Positions 50,501-61,652 of a DNA stretch of 64,000 nucleotides are shown here, piece by piece. The stretch lies in NCBI RefSeq assembly GCF_029227915.1, contig NC_079882.1:8680001-8744000 (forward strand), written 5' to 3'. The DNA comes from Hydractinia symbiolongicarpus (taxonomy: Eukaryota; Cnidaria; Hydrozoa; Anthoathecata; Hydractiniidae). The notes beneath the pieces are model-generated. The model did no database searches. It saw only the letters and a program-made list of their open reading frames with translations, and was not told the origin of the DNA. The position numbers and the translations under genes are program-made. Position 1 is the stretch's first letter. Every line of letters begins with the position of its first letter.

Positions 50501-50785
50501 TTCATTAGCTCTTCCGCTGGAAGAGTTGTTTCTGCTTGAAGGCAGAAGAGCTTCCGAAGGCGTCTGAACAAACGCGTCTTCGGAATATACGCGATAAGCG
50601 TCGCATAGTTGTTGGTGAGCCTTTAACTCAAAATGGTCTGAACACATCTCACCGCAGTCATCGCATTCAATCTCCACACCAGTGTGTTTTCGATTATGTC
50701 GTTGCCATGAATCTACTTGATAGAAATAAGTGTTGCAATAGTAGCAGCAGTACCTTTTCCGTCCACGCAATCGCGAGTTCTCCAT
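47573..50785 (-). CDS. Nine-finger C2H2-type zinc-finger protein, 1070 aa
   Basis: The coding part is one large exon. The start chosen is MENSRLRG at 50785 because a TATTTATTTTTTAG acceptor lies 10 bp upstream; the frame continues further but through intron-like sequence. Fingers lie at about residues 12-36, 40-61, 270-295, 298-320, 536-558, 680-705, 711-735, 863-885 and 891-912, that is four close pairs and one single. At least three end in Cys instead of His (FELKAHQQLC, SVTRHLKKGTC, SLVRHAKKQTC). Long linkers are Ser-, Asp- and Glu-rich and probably disordered. No KRAB, SCAN or BTB domain is encoded in this exon. Likely a nuclear DNA-binding regulator; no orthologue could be named. At least one 5' non-coding exon must lie upstream of 50798. 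Confidence 0.88.
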   Translation of the reverse strand: MENSRLRGRKRYCCYYCNTYFYQVDSWQRHNRKHTGVEIECDDCGEMCSDHFELKAHQQLCDAYRVYSEDAFVQTPSEALLPSSRNNSSSGRANENTSVHETPDSTSKQESLPDDENSTEGNAIETVERRSVDIEKSGEKDDIAETERDLSKSSELDYLIGEDQGQNIAQEEGDAETEALIGIDQNEVSQMKENDVKQSASNVGVDTQIVIKVDSALNAVKQNHMPSSSGKENIEIPTFYSRPSPLGASMSSTQAMSIDSSDMNKKYQPYFCKNCGARFTRKDSVTRHLKKGTCSGKSAIVCNICGKVFSEMFELQGHFKMEHKNIAFTPSIVHRSILPRIENHEQSIYSHYPTHYVVNEQHIARVSRPFIPPEQTYRPMPPGLQTMFYGNQPSFVPPPSHSSATGHYHERMVQPRAMELKYSPTGHVRKDVTFVNNPGKLMVTRDNEVSRKREYSDSQTKVMYDDSESLQKNRKIETGFSSKQLSPKYREKFSRGNESINLSEYTNNAMSSKQYYDNRFLNPEASAGKDEPPRAHQCKVCGLEFPRFEYLLTHLRKHKEKNEVSEPGDDHDIDQHMHRNKDEYQRSKVSVSDSSSSDDNDHTYPKYVTSQMKGKESYQTSLGPATIQVPQNVYAPPASSSEQYTQQRDLAYPLQSNQVISNPHLTSDTVEAITPGVDGKFRPFICENCGQRFTRKDSLVRHAKKQTCFEELVDLKCKHCDKAFRYHKCLMQHQELVHGIQQEECKPGNSDDELSESDRSDKNDVDVPKENRHIKEKNEDKFQTHQNKDKVLTSSDHPRIKPASQFHPFVRDNHFPSQAVPSTHHLGPSSNQVLLKSDDITKTHQGNEANTQDAQYIGYCMLPRPFQCEYCGDRFAHRHSLKRHVRRHLGIGIPCHDCGKLYRDQSEWRRHQRSIHNRHYEKYEVPSRMSFRDGVEQGLIGVVPKLEYDAQNEHDESDSEKSEDDLSMAKIRPSYIEVKKHQSDPLPKVSSSDCRPNSSDCHKPENEVNEANKSSDTSSVVAKEEKLKSFNFKAHSAIDKDSRKSLLDLYLCSPNSGDEGGEGERNNNHK

Positions 50786-50798
50786 TGTACACAATCTA

Positions 50799-52348
50799 AA
50801 AAATAAATATGAAGTAAGGAATCTAATTAAACAGAAAACTATGCTGAATAAAAAAATATTGTATATCTTTCTTATAACAAAGTACAAAGAACCGTTTTCC
50901 TTGTGGTCTGGCTGTTTCTACTATTGTGCATATATGCATACCCTTAACTTATGTATGCAATAAGTGAATTGCGCTTTTTCCCAGCAGCTTACTTAAACAA
51001 ATGTTTCATAAAAAATATACACAATTTGTGATTATTTTATTGGTGAATCAATAGAGTGGTTTTTCAGATGATTGTGTGGGATTTATCCAATCAATGAAAG
51101 ATCTCATATTGACAGGGTAGGTTCTCTCTAGACTGTCGTGTGACATGTTAAATTTTGTGGCGCGTGCAATAAAAATGTGTGCGCATACACCAGAGCAGTT
51201 AATATAAATAACAGACCACTAATCAAGGAATCTAGAAAAATTAACTTATATGCTGGCATTCATGCAGCTTGTGGTAAAGAACATATATGGTAAGCCAAGA
51301 AACTTAATCTCCGTGCTGTATGTTATAATCCTAAGAAAATCTATAAACTAGTATAAATGTTTCCTATTTAGTCCTGTTTTTTCACCTAAGGCATACTCAC
51401 ACCCTACTAAATTTTATAAACAGCTAGGCATCCAGCATACACCAACACCTGTTACACAAATTTCTATATTACCATTCACATTTATTGATATCCCTTTACT
51501 AACATTGTGTGCCTATTACATGATACCCTTTAGGATTAAGTCTAGGATCTACATAACAATATTGATTTGTAATTTAATTGACACGTGTCTTCTACTCCAG
51601 ATCCTGCATTTTAATTCTCTTTAACAATTTCAAAAGTCATGTCTACTTCTTAAGAAATAAGCAAAGTTTGAACCATTTATCAGCTACATCAAGGGCAAGT
51701 TGGCTAATATATGCTACAGCTACTTTAATCATAAGCTTAAGAAATAATTCCAATAGGTCTTGCAAATCATGGGACTGGGATATTTCAAAAAAAATTTGTT
51801 TGATCACTTCCCCTGTTTTCAAGCAATACTTACAGATTTGTCTTCATAAATAGTGTATAAAACCATAAATTTATGTAATTAAAACATCTGCCAACCAAAC
51901 AAACAACTGCACTAAAATACAATCATACCTTCAAATATTTGGTGGTAAGTTCACCCAGCTACACCTTTTTTGTGATTTTCAAGTCAAGCACAACGGTGGT
52001 CATTTTTTATATCTATTGTTATCTCAGGTAATTGATTATAATGTTATACTTTTTCTGTAAGTCCAATGATTTGAGAATGTTTTCTAATGAATATTTCAAT
52101 TTTTAAAATATTTTTGCTAGTCATCAGAAAGCAACAAAGCATGTTGGATCTAGCTTATTTGTCCACTAACAAATATTTTTTCTTCTTGTCATACCCCCTG
52201 AACGGTCTGCGACAGATAGCGCTACGATAATAAAAGTTTGAAATGACCGATACGTTGATGATATGGATATATGAGGTTAAATATGTTTTTTCATGGAGTC
52301 GGCGAATTATTACGCTGCCTACATAATATATAAACAACAAATGTGGAA
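50799..52348. other. Upstream region of the zinc-finger gene
   Basis: It should contain the first intron, 5' exon(s) and promoter of the minus-strand zinc-finger gene. The only coding-like block is the 66-codon stop-to-stop frame at 51643-51843 (minus), listed separately. The rest is AT-rich with no defined site. Confidence 0.4.
51643..51843 (-). other. Possible ZAD-like open block upstream of the zinc-finger gene
   Basis: The minus-strand frame reads RQICKYCLKTGEVIKQIF, then a Leu-rich helix-like stretch, and ends with ADKWFKLCLFLKK before a TAG. C-x2-C, an IF block and a D-K-x-x-K-x-C end recall the ZAD zinc-binding domain that precedes C2H2 fingers in some proteins. The last Cys pair is incomplete, there is no ATG, and splice sites are poor. 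It may be a decayed exon or a chance frame. Confidence 0.25.
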
Positions 52349-52520
52349 ATAGATAGATAGATGTGCATATTTTACATGGCTAGCCTCACAAATATCTAGA
52401 GATATACCCTGTCTATTATTTTCAGGAGGGCCCATGGCTTAGATGGAGAGTCCTAGAGTATTTAATGCTCTTTTTGGGCTACGCAGACCCAATTAGGGCC
52501 CGCGCTCTACTAGACAACTA
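52349..52520 (-). mobile_element. tRNA-derived SINE, 5'-truncated copy
   Basis: On the + strand it starts with an AGATAGATAGATG tail, then GTGCATATTTTACATGGCTA and the GGAGGGCCCATGGCTTAGAT block, ending in CTACTAGACAACT. The tRNA-like head is missing. Same orientation as the copies at 35340 and 39724. Confidence 0.8.
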
Positions 52521-54625
52521 TAAATAAATAATGAAAATAAACAACTAAAACTTAAAAAGAGAGGTTGATGGTTACCAAAAATCAATCCCAGCTCTATTTA
52601 ATTATTTTTTCTTAAAATAAAGTTATAGTTAATAGCCAATTCATATTATGTGATTGTTCTTTTTTGGCTGGGAAAGGCGCACAAATAGAATAAACATTCG
52701 CAGCACACATCCGTAAACCTTTTTGAATGTTTACATTTTCCGCAATATGCCCTTCTCTAACTCTAATAACCGTGTGACAGGCAGAAAGATGCAGAGCTTG
52801 CTAAAGAAAGGTCTTTTTCAGCCCACTTCCTTCTACACAGAAACACTGTTGAGGCTTTAAACTATTATTGAGTGTAGCTAGATGGATAACTTGCAATTGA
52901 CCTATATATTCATATAAAGTAGTAATGATAACTTCGTGCGAAAATAAGGACCTTACTTCACCTTGCGCCTGCAAAATTTTGCCTGTCTTGCAATTGTTAA
53001 AGCCAAAAGGGCTAACGGGAAAATGTAAACATTCATAAACAAAGGTGTAGAGCTATAGTTAGCTAGTTCCAATTTAAGACAAAAAGGACATGTTGATGCT
53101 GTGTGAAAAATAAATTTGAGAACACATTCTGTTTTGATAAACTTTTTAAAATATAAGGAGAGCTAGATAGCCAAATGAAACTACTAAAAGCATTATCACT
53201 TACCCGAGTCGGAGTTAAAGCCGCACGAAAACAATTAAGAATTCTAAATTTCTTTTACTGTTGGCTACACACTCAACGTTCAAAAATTGTCGTATGAACA
53301 TAACAGCTGCAGCTTTTCAAAAAAATCCCAAGTTAAAAACACCCAATGGAGTCAAAACACCTCTTGACTCACCATAGTTCCACACCGCCATAGCCGGCGT
53401 TAAAAAAGTACAGCAGCTTACGGATGCATTGTTGTTTTCACAAATTTTCCTTTGATCAACCCGCCATTTGTAAACCAATAAATAGGACTAATCTCGCTTG
53501 CCCGTGTGAAAAATGTTTGAGCAAATTCGGGAATCCCCTTGATAGTCAAGACCATTCTATTATATAGAGAGCCAAGAATCAAAGATGATATTTTTTCGGC
53601 GAGTTACTTAGAAAACAATGGTGAAAGTACTCGATCACAATGTGTGGGGGCCAATGGGGTGTGTGACATCTGTTTTACTTCTATTTATTTTACTTTTTCT
53701 TTTCAATTCAGAAGGGCCACACGATATGGCGAAACAGCTGCATCTCGCAATTGTTAAAGTAAACGCCTTAATCTAGCATGCATGATATCAAAATCAAAAA
53801 TATGAATCATCATGAATTTATTATTAATATTAATAATATGAAAAATTATTTTTGACGATTCAGAACATGATGTTGTCTTGCAAAAATTCAGGTTAAAAAT
53901 TTAATTAGGTTATTAATGGCGGTCACTTTTCTAGCTAACTCAACCTCGTCCCCAGGTGTTTGAAATTCCCCGTACAAAAACAAAAAAGCTCTAAGGCTGC
54001 GGCTCAAGTTTTTAGGGGCCTTTATTTTAGAAGTGGCCAGTAGTGGACGGGGGTTATCAAATGACGTGTGGTTACAAACAGTTACAACATAATCCTGATA
54101 ATTCGAACCCTCTGATAACTTGTTAAACTTTCAAACTGTTCGAAATACGAATTGCCTGTTGACAAAATCTTATTTCCAGGGCGTATCAGTAAACAAAAAA
54201 GAAAAATCACACGATTTTCTTAGTTACACGGAAAATTCAAGTTATAGAGTTACCTACTCTCGATAACTTAAACACCGGATAACTCGAACTTTCATTACCA
54301 TCTATCTCGAGCCATTTTCTTGGGTCCCTTAAAATTTCGTTAAAATTCCTCCTTATAAAAAATTCCGGTTAACTCAAACTACAAACTCATTTTAGACTAA
54401 GTTCGACTTAACAGGAGCCTCCAACTTTCGTCGAACTATTTTACTCGATTCCTTGAAGGTTCGAGTTATCGGGAGTTACCGTGTATTCTTTTTCAGACTT
54501 GTTCCATTCATTAGTTTCCGTATTTTTAAGTTCAACTGTTGTCCTTACTTTTAAACTATGCTATCCACTTGTTTGCCTGCTATGTTCAGCTTAGGAGCCA
54601 ATCGAAATCATACTTTAGTCTAAGT

Positions 54626-54688
54626 CACCAACCCCGTATCTTTTCTGACATCCAAACGGCGATACAAGAAGCCCTGGTGACGAGGTTG
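54626..54688. repeat. Dispersed hairpin element, CTCGTCCCCAG family, inverted
   Basis: On the minus strand it reads CAACCTCGTCACCAGGGCTT then CTTGTATC, matching the copy at 14534-14614, and closes with an inverted AACCCC arm at 54629. Confidence 0.6.
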
Positions 54689-57600
54689 CTTGATCACGTT
54701 TGTTGTAATAAAAGATACACTAAACTATAGCTGTGTTTATATCCCTGTTTTCGAGAAAAATGAATGACTTGTACATTTTGTTTTGTCTTTTAATTATCTC
54801 TTTTTGCACAGTCTAAAATTTGTGCAGATTCAATTTCGCTTTGCACACATTTTATCACATCGCGCGCATTTCAGAATAAGCGAGTGAGTAAAAACAGGGT
54901 TCTAAATGTTATTTTTTCCATGAAAAACGTGGTTAAACATCAATGTATGCCTTTGAGCAAACAAATATTTAGTTTTTTCAGATCCGATAGTTAATGTTTA
55001 GGTAGATAAGATAGGCAACATGGAATAAAAGATTACAGCCATCAACAAAAAATTAGCTGCATAAAAATTAAAAAAAAAAAATAACAGAATTTCAAACAAA
55101 CCAAAACACATGAACAAACTAGCTAGCAGCGTGTCACCTACCTAATTTCTTTTGTCTCCATGCTTGAATATGATCAGAAATAAAATTTACGGTTAGCACT
55201 TGAAATCTATACTATCGCTAATATCCGCCTAGGGAAGCGAAAAAATAGTTAAAACTTTCTGTTCATGCCATGGTTCTTGGAACTAAATTGATAAAAGCCG
55301 TGCCATGATGTCTGCAGAAGAAACATTTGCACTCTTGTAGTGGCCTCTAGGCCATCCGGTTAGAAAGTAAGTAATAAAATGGAGTAACCTAGGTTTCGTA
55401 TGATATGGGCCCTCATGGCTCAATTCTCTTTTATTGCAGAAAACATTTTTAGGATCTAAAAATTTTCTTGTACTTGTTTCGGTATCAGTGTGTTATGACC
55501 TGGCTGCAGAGGATTATTTTTTTTGAAAGTAGATGTTGACAGAATTTAATTAAAACCGCGAAAAAATGTTTGGTTTTTAAATTCAGAAAGGGATTTCTTA
55601 TTTTACTTTTTTACCTTATAAATTATATAAGAACTTAAGATGGCTTCAATGTACGACGGACATTTTCCGTTCTCAATGTCTTGTTTTGTAAGGGTTTTAA
55701 AATAATGAGGTTTTTTAACTGTCATGATTGAAGCATGAATACGTTCAGAAGTCGGTAATGAAACGGTTTCGGTAAGTTAATTAATGTCGTTGTTGTCTTG
55801 GTGACCGTTTCTTTTGAAAGTGATTGACGTCTCGCAACTTCCTAACGTTTCAGATTTTCTTGTTATTAAGCTAAGGTTAATTATCTTTTGTGACGGAGAA
55901 GAGAAACCGCTATTACCTCTTCTCTTTTATGTGACAACCACTGGCGTATGATGTAATATCACAGTGGCAGTAACAAAGATTATTGCTTTTGTTCTAGCGG
56001 CGGCTTTACACTTAAAGAAAATCCTTGACGTCAAGCGGTTCGACTACTTTCGTTTACCATTTTTCTTGGAAGACTTCTGCCTAAATACTGTGTTGTCTCC
56101 TACCACGTAAACATTCACACATACTGCCGAAAAGAAAACTTTTGAGATGAATTTAATAACAGCCATAATTTTAAGGCTGTAAAAATTTACAAAAGACAAT
56201 GGATAAATTGTTATGTTATGATTAAGTGTGCGTAGTATTCTGAAACCTTATTCATGCTGAAAAAGGAGAGGAGAAATTGTGCTATCTAGCAGACCTTCGT
56301 TAATAACATTAGAACGGTTAGCCCGATGTTTATGTGATTCTTAAACTTATGCTGTTTTTTAGGTTTTGGTGGGTTTCGCGCCCTGTAAAATTAGCTATTT
56401 TGAACTAAAGTAGTTAAAAAACTATATCTTTCAATTAAAAATGCACTAAAAAAGCTATATCTCATTAAAGTGCTTTTTTTCCAACTGGCGCCTGAATAAA
56501 TATTAAATTTAATTTGAATATTTTTAAGCAAATAACGTCAAAAATAGGAATTTTAACAAAAATGCTGACGTCAACAAAAATTACACACATTTGGGGTAGG
56601 ATTTTTAATTGTCATGTGACAGAGATCATTCGTACCACACTTTATGACTTACAGCTCAACACAAGGAAGGTATGAGGGTAGGACATTCACCCTCCGACAC
56701 AACACTCGTCCACCTATACCGAGCATGAAAAAAGTTAATCACATTTATCGATCGACCGTCCTTTTGACAATCATAGACGCAGTTCAGTTTAGACGCAGCC
56801 TTGAAAACGAGTCTACTTTAGGGACCAATCTGATTTATAATTTCCGGCACACTTGATTAAACACTTTCCGCTATCGGACATTCTTTCGTGCTAAAACCAA
56901 TTGGGTAAGTACTAGAATAACATTGTCCTATTTTATTTCTTTATTTAGAATCGAAATCATAAGAAACACAAACATAACAATACATCTCAGAATTAGGGGA
57001 AGTTTAGTCATTTGTGTATACTCCCCTTAACTTTTTTCAAACGGCGTAATATATATTGTTTGTGTGGATGTATCCTAATCTTGCCGATGTATCTTAAGTC
57101 GAAAATAGGTCAAAGAATCAAGGTCAAGGTTCAATCAAAAGCTCTTCACAATATCTACCTATTCGGTAGGTCGTTGATCTAATTGAGAGTCATGGTCCCC
57201 ACAGAACTTAAATTTGACCCGTCAGTCACGACGGGGTTAAAATGTGTCATAGACCGGAGAATTTAAAAGCAGAATACTGGGAAAACATATTGTTTGTTTG
57301 TCTTCTTTAACACGGTTCTATTTCTTGTGCTTGTTGGGTAGGAAAAACCTTGTTTCCACTAAATGCTGCTAATTTTTTTAATGTGAAGCTTATCGAATGG
57401 GCTTCTCGGTTTCTTTTTCTTTTAATTCTTCTAAAATATTATTAATTATTTGTATTGTATTGTAAATTATTATTTGTCGCCGCACTGATAATTAGAGGGA
57501 ATTTAAAGAACGTTTTCCCCCGAATTTGCTATTCTACATTCGACAACCTACTAAATTAAGATAACTACGGTATCTTAACACAAACAGGTAATCGAGACTT

Positions 57601-57782
57601 TGTCTCACACAGATTCGAGTTTATCACTGAGGCTTTATTTACATAGCAGTCCTGTTGTTTTTGAACGAGTCAAAGCAAATTAACCTGTTTTTTACCGAGG
57701 TAGTGACAGTATCGGCTACTGTGATTAAACATTTAACTGAGACATATCAAAATATTGTTTTTTTTGTTTCATAACAACTTAA

Positions 57783-57870
57783 CCGCGGCAACAACAATAG
57801 CAACAATAATAACAACAACAATAACGACAACAACCGCAGCAACAACAACAACAACAACAACAACAACTAA
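57783..57870. repeat. (AAC)n microsatellite
   Basis: Interrupted AAC/ACA triplets. On the minus strand they give a poly-Cys open frame that is not a gene. Confidence 0.9.
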
Positions 57871-58919
57871 CGAAATGAACAAAATTAGGAACAAAAGTTA
57901 AAATAAAACCTGTCTCAACACGCCTCTTTATACGCAATTTTAAAATTAGGGTATACCATAGCATCATTAATTTTCTAGCGCGGTGTGGCAAGTTGGACTT
58001 TAAACCCTCCGTTATCGGTAGCAAATCATACAAGAAGTGGTAAAAGAAAGTGGTAAAAGAAAAGGCTATTTTGAGAGATTTATCACCTATTTTTGCACGT
58101 TTTTGTTTATGCTGCGCAGTCATGTTTTTCTATTCTGATGCTCCCTATCTCCGGCCACTCGATTTTAAGTCACACACATTACATTACGGTCCAGATTGAC
58201 CAGCTACCCAGACTATTATTTTTCTTGTGACTATGTGTTGATACGTAACCGCAACCCAAAACGTCCCACTTCAAGAGATCTGATTTCTTTGCACTTTTTC
58301 CTAACAAACACAAGTGGGAAAAAAAACAATAGGTTGGAGAAATTTAGTTTATTTCATCTGCTGGTTGACTAGTTTTCTGCATTATACCTGATTTATTATG
58401 AAGAGAAAAATAACTTGCAATTATTTGGTTAAAAAAAAGTTAAAGTCGTCAGTAAGGTGGCATAGTTTTGTTATCGTTTTACACGCATTTATAATGAACA
58501 CCTGACAACAAATGGTTTTTAATAAGCAGTGCTAACTTTCTGTTCGGCATTATTATTATTTCTTGTCCCCAGTGTCCCTTGGACCCTGACCCGTAATTGT
58601 GGTATATGGCTCAAAATTTTACATCTCTTCCCCATAAGCACACTTACCCAATTTGTAGTATTGCAGTATGAGCGCTGTCTAATTAATCAAAATGCCCTGT
58701 GAACTAGGTTGTATTATCATAATATCATTATTATTTTAATGATTTACTATGGATGGCCACTTCATATTCTATTGGTACTACTTTCAACAATGGTCCTTCA
58801 AATGGTGTCCTAATCCATTTGAAGCTTGAGGCTGTTCAGACACAACAATCGCTCAGATATAACTTCTATTTTCATGGTAAAGGCTGAGCGGAAAGTATCG
58901 AGTCACACTTTTATATAGT

Positions 58920-58955
58920 CTATAGCAAGGAAGTTTTAAAACCTCCTTGCTATAG
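58920..58955. repeat. 36-bp near-perfect palindrome
   Basis: The arm CTATAGCAAGGA, a central AGTTTTAAAACC, and the inverse arm TCCTTGCTATAG. Only one mismatched pair occurs over the whole length. Flanking TATATAGT and TATATGG extend the pairing with a bulge. Confidence 0.85.
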
Positions 58956-59306
58956 TATATGGTCTGACTAACTCGACTGTGGTTTCCAACCACGTTGCTG
59001 AAAGAGAACGCTTTAGCACATGGCTACCAGTCTAAATAAATGATTTTTAAAAATTGTAAAATAAGAAGTAATTAGCTAAGTAAGTAAATAAACCTCTTTC
59101 TAATGCATGATCTGAATTATTTTCCAAGCAACGATAAATGTCTAAAATTGCCGACACGAGAGTTCGTGAAGACCAATTGCAAATAGAAGGACTAAATACA
59201 CACTTAAGACTATGTGATTATGTAACTTTAGAGTGATACTAAACAATACGTCTACATTTTATAAAGTATAATTATATATTCATTATTTTTCGAATATGGT
59301 GGACAC

Positions 59307-59370
59307 TCTCGTCCCCAGAGCTCTTTGAGTTAAATCTCAGGTTTTATCTCAAAGATCTCCGGGAACGAGA
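59307..59370. repeat. Dispersed hairpin element, CTCGTCCCCAG family
   Basis: The left arm TCTCGTCCCCAGAGCTCTTT (then GAG) and the right arm CTCAAAGATCTCCGGGAACG (then AGA) pair over 23 positions with three mismatches, around an 18-nt loop. This is the cleanest member in the window. Confidence 0.8.
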
Positions 59371-60091
59371 ATTTATGGTGGTTACAATTCTTTAGTTGCT
59401 TGAATTTTTTTATTCGCGTCTATTTTACATACAAGTACACAATATTAGTTGACTAAAAAAAAATACACGTTTTCATATTTTCTTTAAACTTCAAAGTTTG
59501 TTTTTATATTTAGCCATATTTAGAACAGCTTGCTGTTGATTCTTTTTTCTTCCCGGTCCGCCTTTTTTAGTAAAAAAACTTTTCTCTAAGTTAGCTTTTG
59601 TACTACCAAATTTTGGTACGTGTTTTAAAACCAAAGAATAATTCTCGGCTAAAAAAACGCAATAAAATGATTGAAAAAAAAGTCACAAAAGTTAGCGACA
59701 ACTAAAATTTTTTACGCAGAAAACAACTATTATAAAACAGGATTTTAATTGGTTCATTTTATGTTTTTCAGTTCAGCGAATAGTAATTTATGTTATTTTC
59801 ATCCAAATCAAAACATACAATAAAAGAATAAACAAATCGCGTGTGTGGACGATATATCACTATGATGATGTTTCGACTTCAAACGGGTCGCCCTAAAACC
59901 ACAATGAGGATGTTACCAAGGTTGTTTCTACTTCAGCTAAAGTATGTGTATTACACAAGTGACAATTCGATGAAGGCAATAATACACTGGTGAAATTTCC
60001 TATCCTTTTATAATTTAGTTGATAAAAAAAGTCAAATCACAAGTAAAATTATCATTCCAGTTTTTCTATTAACAGTAACAGGAACTCTGAA

Positions 60092-60648
60092 ATGGCTTCG
60101 TCGAATTGCATTTCAATTTTTGTTGTTTTACTTGTGTGTATACAAATATCAACGAGCTGTGGTCCTCCCAAGAGAAGACCACCACCACCACCGCCACCTA
60201 AATGTACACAACTCATATGTAATGGCGCCTATTTGCCCAGTTACCAGCCGGCAGTTATAGCAGAAGGCAAATGTGTTCAGCAAAGGAAAAAGTACGTAAC
60301 TAAATACCGATCACAGCTAAGAACAGGAACAAACCACTGTCCAAGGATCAGCTGCACTGCACGAGATTTAGTACGAACGATGTGTACGTAGAAGTTGTTA
60401 TTTTGTTATTTTTGTTTTTTATATCATAAATAAAAAACAAACTCTCAATTTCTGTTCATTTAGGTAATTGTGTAATTATTCAGAAAACAGAATCAGGTTG
60501 GAGTGATTGGCACATTGAAGATGAAGCCGCCGTTAAAAAATGCGAAAAGAGAGTCATGCAATTCGATTTTAAAAGGACCACCCAGATAAGAAGTTCCTGC
60601 CCCTCAGTACCTGAGTTGAAACCTATAATCGAACGTCGTTGCAAATAA
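60092..60648 (+). CDS. Secreted cysteine-rich protein with an internal duplication, 158 aa, two exons
   Basis: Exons are 60092-60383 and 60464-60648, GT-AG with matching phase; the split codon gives Cys98. A signal peptide (residues 1-22, hydrophobic core IFVVLLVCIQI) is followed by GPPKRR and seven prolines. The mature part has 11 Cys, at 23, 38, 43, 61, 83, 88, 98, 100, 124, 143 and 157. Two halves are similar: GKC61...YRSQLRTG..HC83P...RTMC98 and KKC124...FKRTTQIRSSC143P...ERRC157, so the domain was duplicated. The second half has a GWSDW motif that recalls thrombospondin type-1 repeats, but the rest does not fit well. No known family is assigned. Extracellular, with several disulfides expected; the role is unknown. 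Confidence 0.85.
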
Positions 60649-61370
60649 ACAGGTAATATTCTTGTTTACATTTTCTTTCGGATATTTTTGTCCTTTTTTA
60701 TATACTTTACAAGCTTTTTGTATTTTGAAAAATAATTTTAAAATGTTGTGATGTAAAGAAAAATTTCTGTTTGGTAAGATTGCAACTCGTTCCATCAAAG
60801 TTGACTTAATTTTTGTCTTTTTAATTTTCCTTAGAAGTCTGAAAAAAGACGGGAGCTGCAGCAGTTTGTACAAATTGCAAAAAGAAAGCTATATGTTTAA
60901 ACAGCTTGTTTTTCTTTATCCGAAATAATAAACAAGCAACAGATTGTTGTGCCACACAAGTTAATCCTGTTATATTTCGGTTTTTTTCCTGTGTAAGCAA
61001 TAGGACCAGGGGGGGGGGGGATAAATTGCCAGCGAGCTTATATTCTGAATTACTTATGCCTAAGTTGATAAAACTTGGCACAGTGATAGAAGGTCTTGAT
61101 GAAAATATATTACAAGTGAAAAATCAATTTAATGACGTCATAGAGATCGGAAATTACGTTGCATCTACTAAAAATGCACCATTTTTCTCACTTCAAAATA
61201 CAATTTAAATTCTCACGTGCGGTTAATGTCATGACCTTGATTCTTTGTAAACCTATAGTCTGATTACAAACAAATGATGTCACACAAAAAGGTAATTTAA
61301 AGATGTCATATCTGCCAAAAATCTTTCGCGTTTTGTTGTTTTATTATGTCCCGAGAAGGCAACCTCGTTC

Positions 61371-61450
61371 CTAGAGCATTTTTTATGAATTTAAGAGCCG
61401 TCGTTTCGGAATAACGGCTCAGAAGGAACGAGACGCTGGGGACGCGCTTG
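61371..61450. repeat. Dispersed hairpin element, CTCGTCCCCAG family
   Basis: The left arm AACCTCGTTCCTAGAGC, an inner stem GAGCCGT/ACGGCTC, and the right arm AGAAGGAACGAG, followed by an extra CTGGGGACG block. Confidence 0.65.
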
Positions 61451-61652
61451 TCGACAGGCATTTAAAGCTGATCGAGGCCAAATACAATATAATGACGTCA
61501 TTGGAATCAGGAAAACTAGCAACACCTTGATAACGCCTAGTAAGCAACATACATATGTAGAAAATATTTATGTGACCAATAGAACATCTTGCAACACTTT
61601 TAAATAGATGTCAGTTTCTATTTCGAAGCTTTTGCAGGTTTGATGGAGGTGC

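Larger units (their letters stand above)
52521..60091. other. Long non-coding region
   Basis: No gene could be supported in 7.5 kb; the longest open frames are low-complexity or lack any domain. It contains lone or paired arms of the dispersed hairpin family (53941, 54626-54688, 58562, 59307-59370), a region with many TCGAGTTA/AACTCGAA motifs (54090-54480) that may be a decayed DNA transposon, an AAC microsatellite (57783-57870), two small hairpins (57157-57242), and a 36-bp near-palindrome (58920-58955). Confidence 0.45.

Noticed and set aside
54050-54485. Region with many AACTCGAA/TTCGAGTTA motifs
   Set aside because: It resembles the motifs in the 43998-44500 element, but no matching termini could be found, so it is only noted as a possible decayed DNA transposon.
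57779-58123. 114-codon minus-strand frame ending in poly-Cys
   Set aside because: The Cys-rich end is the AAC microsatellite; the rest has no domain or coding bias.
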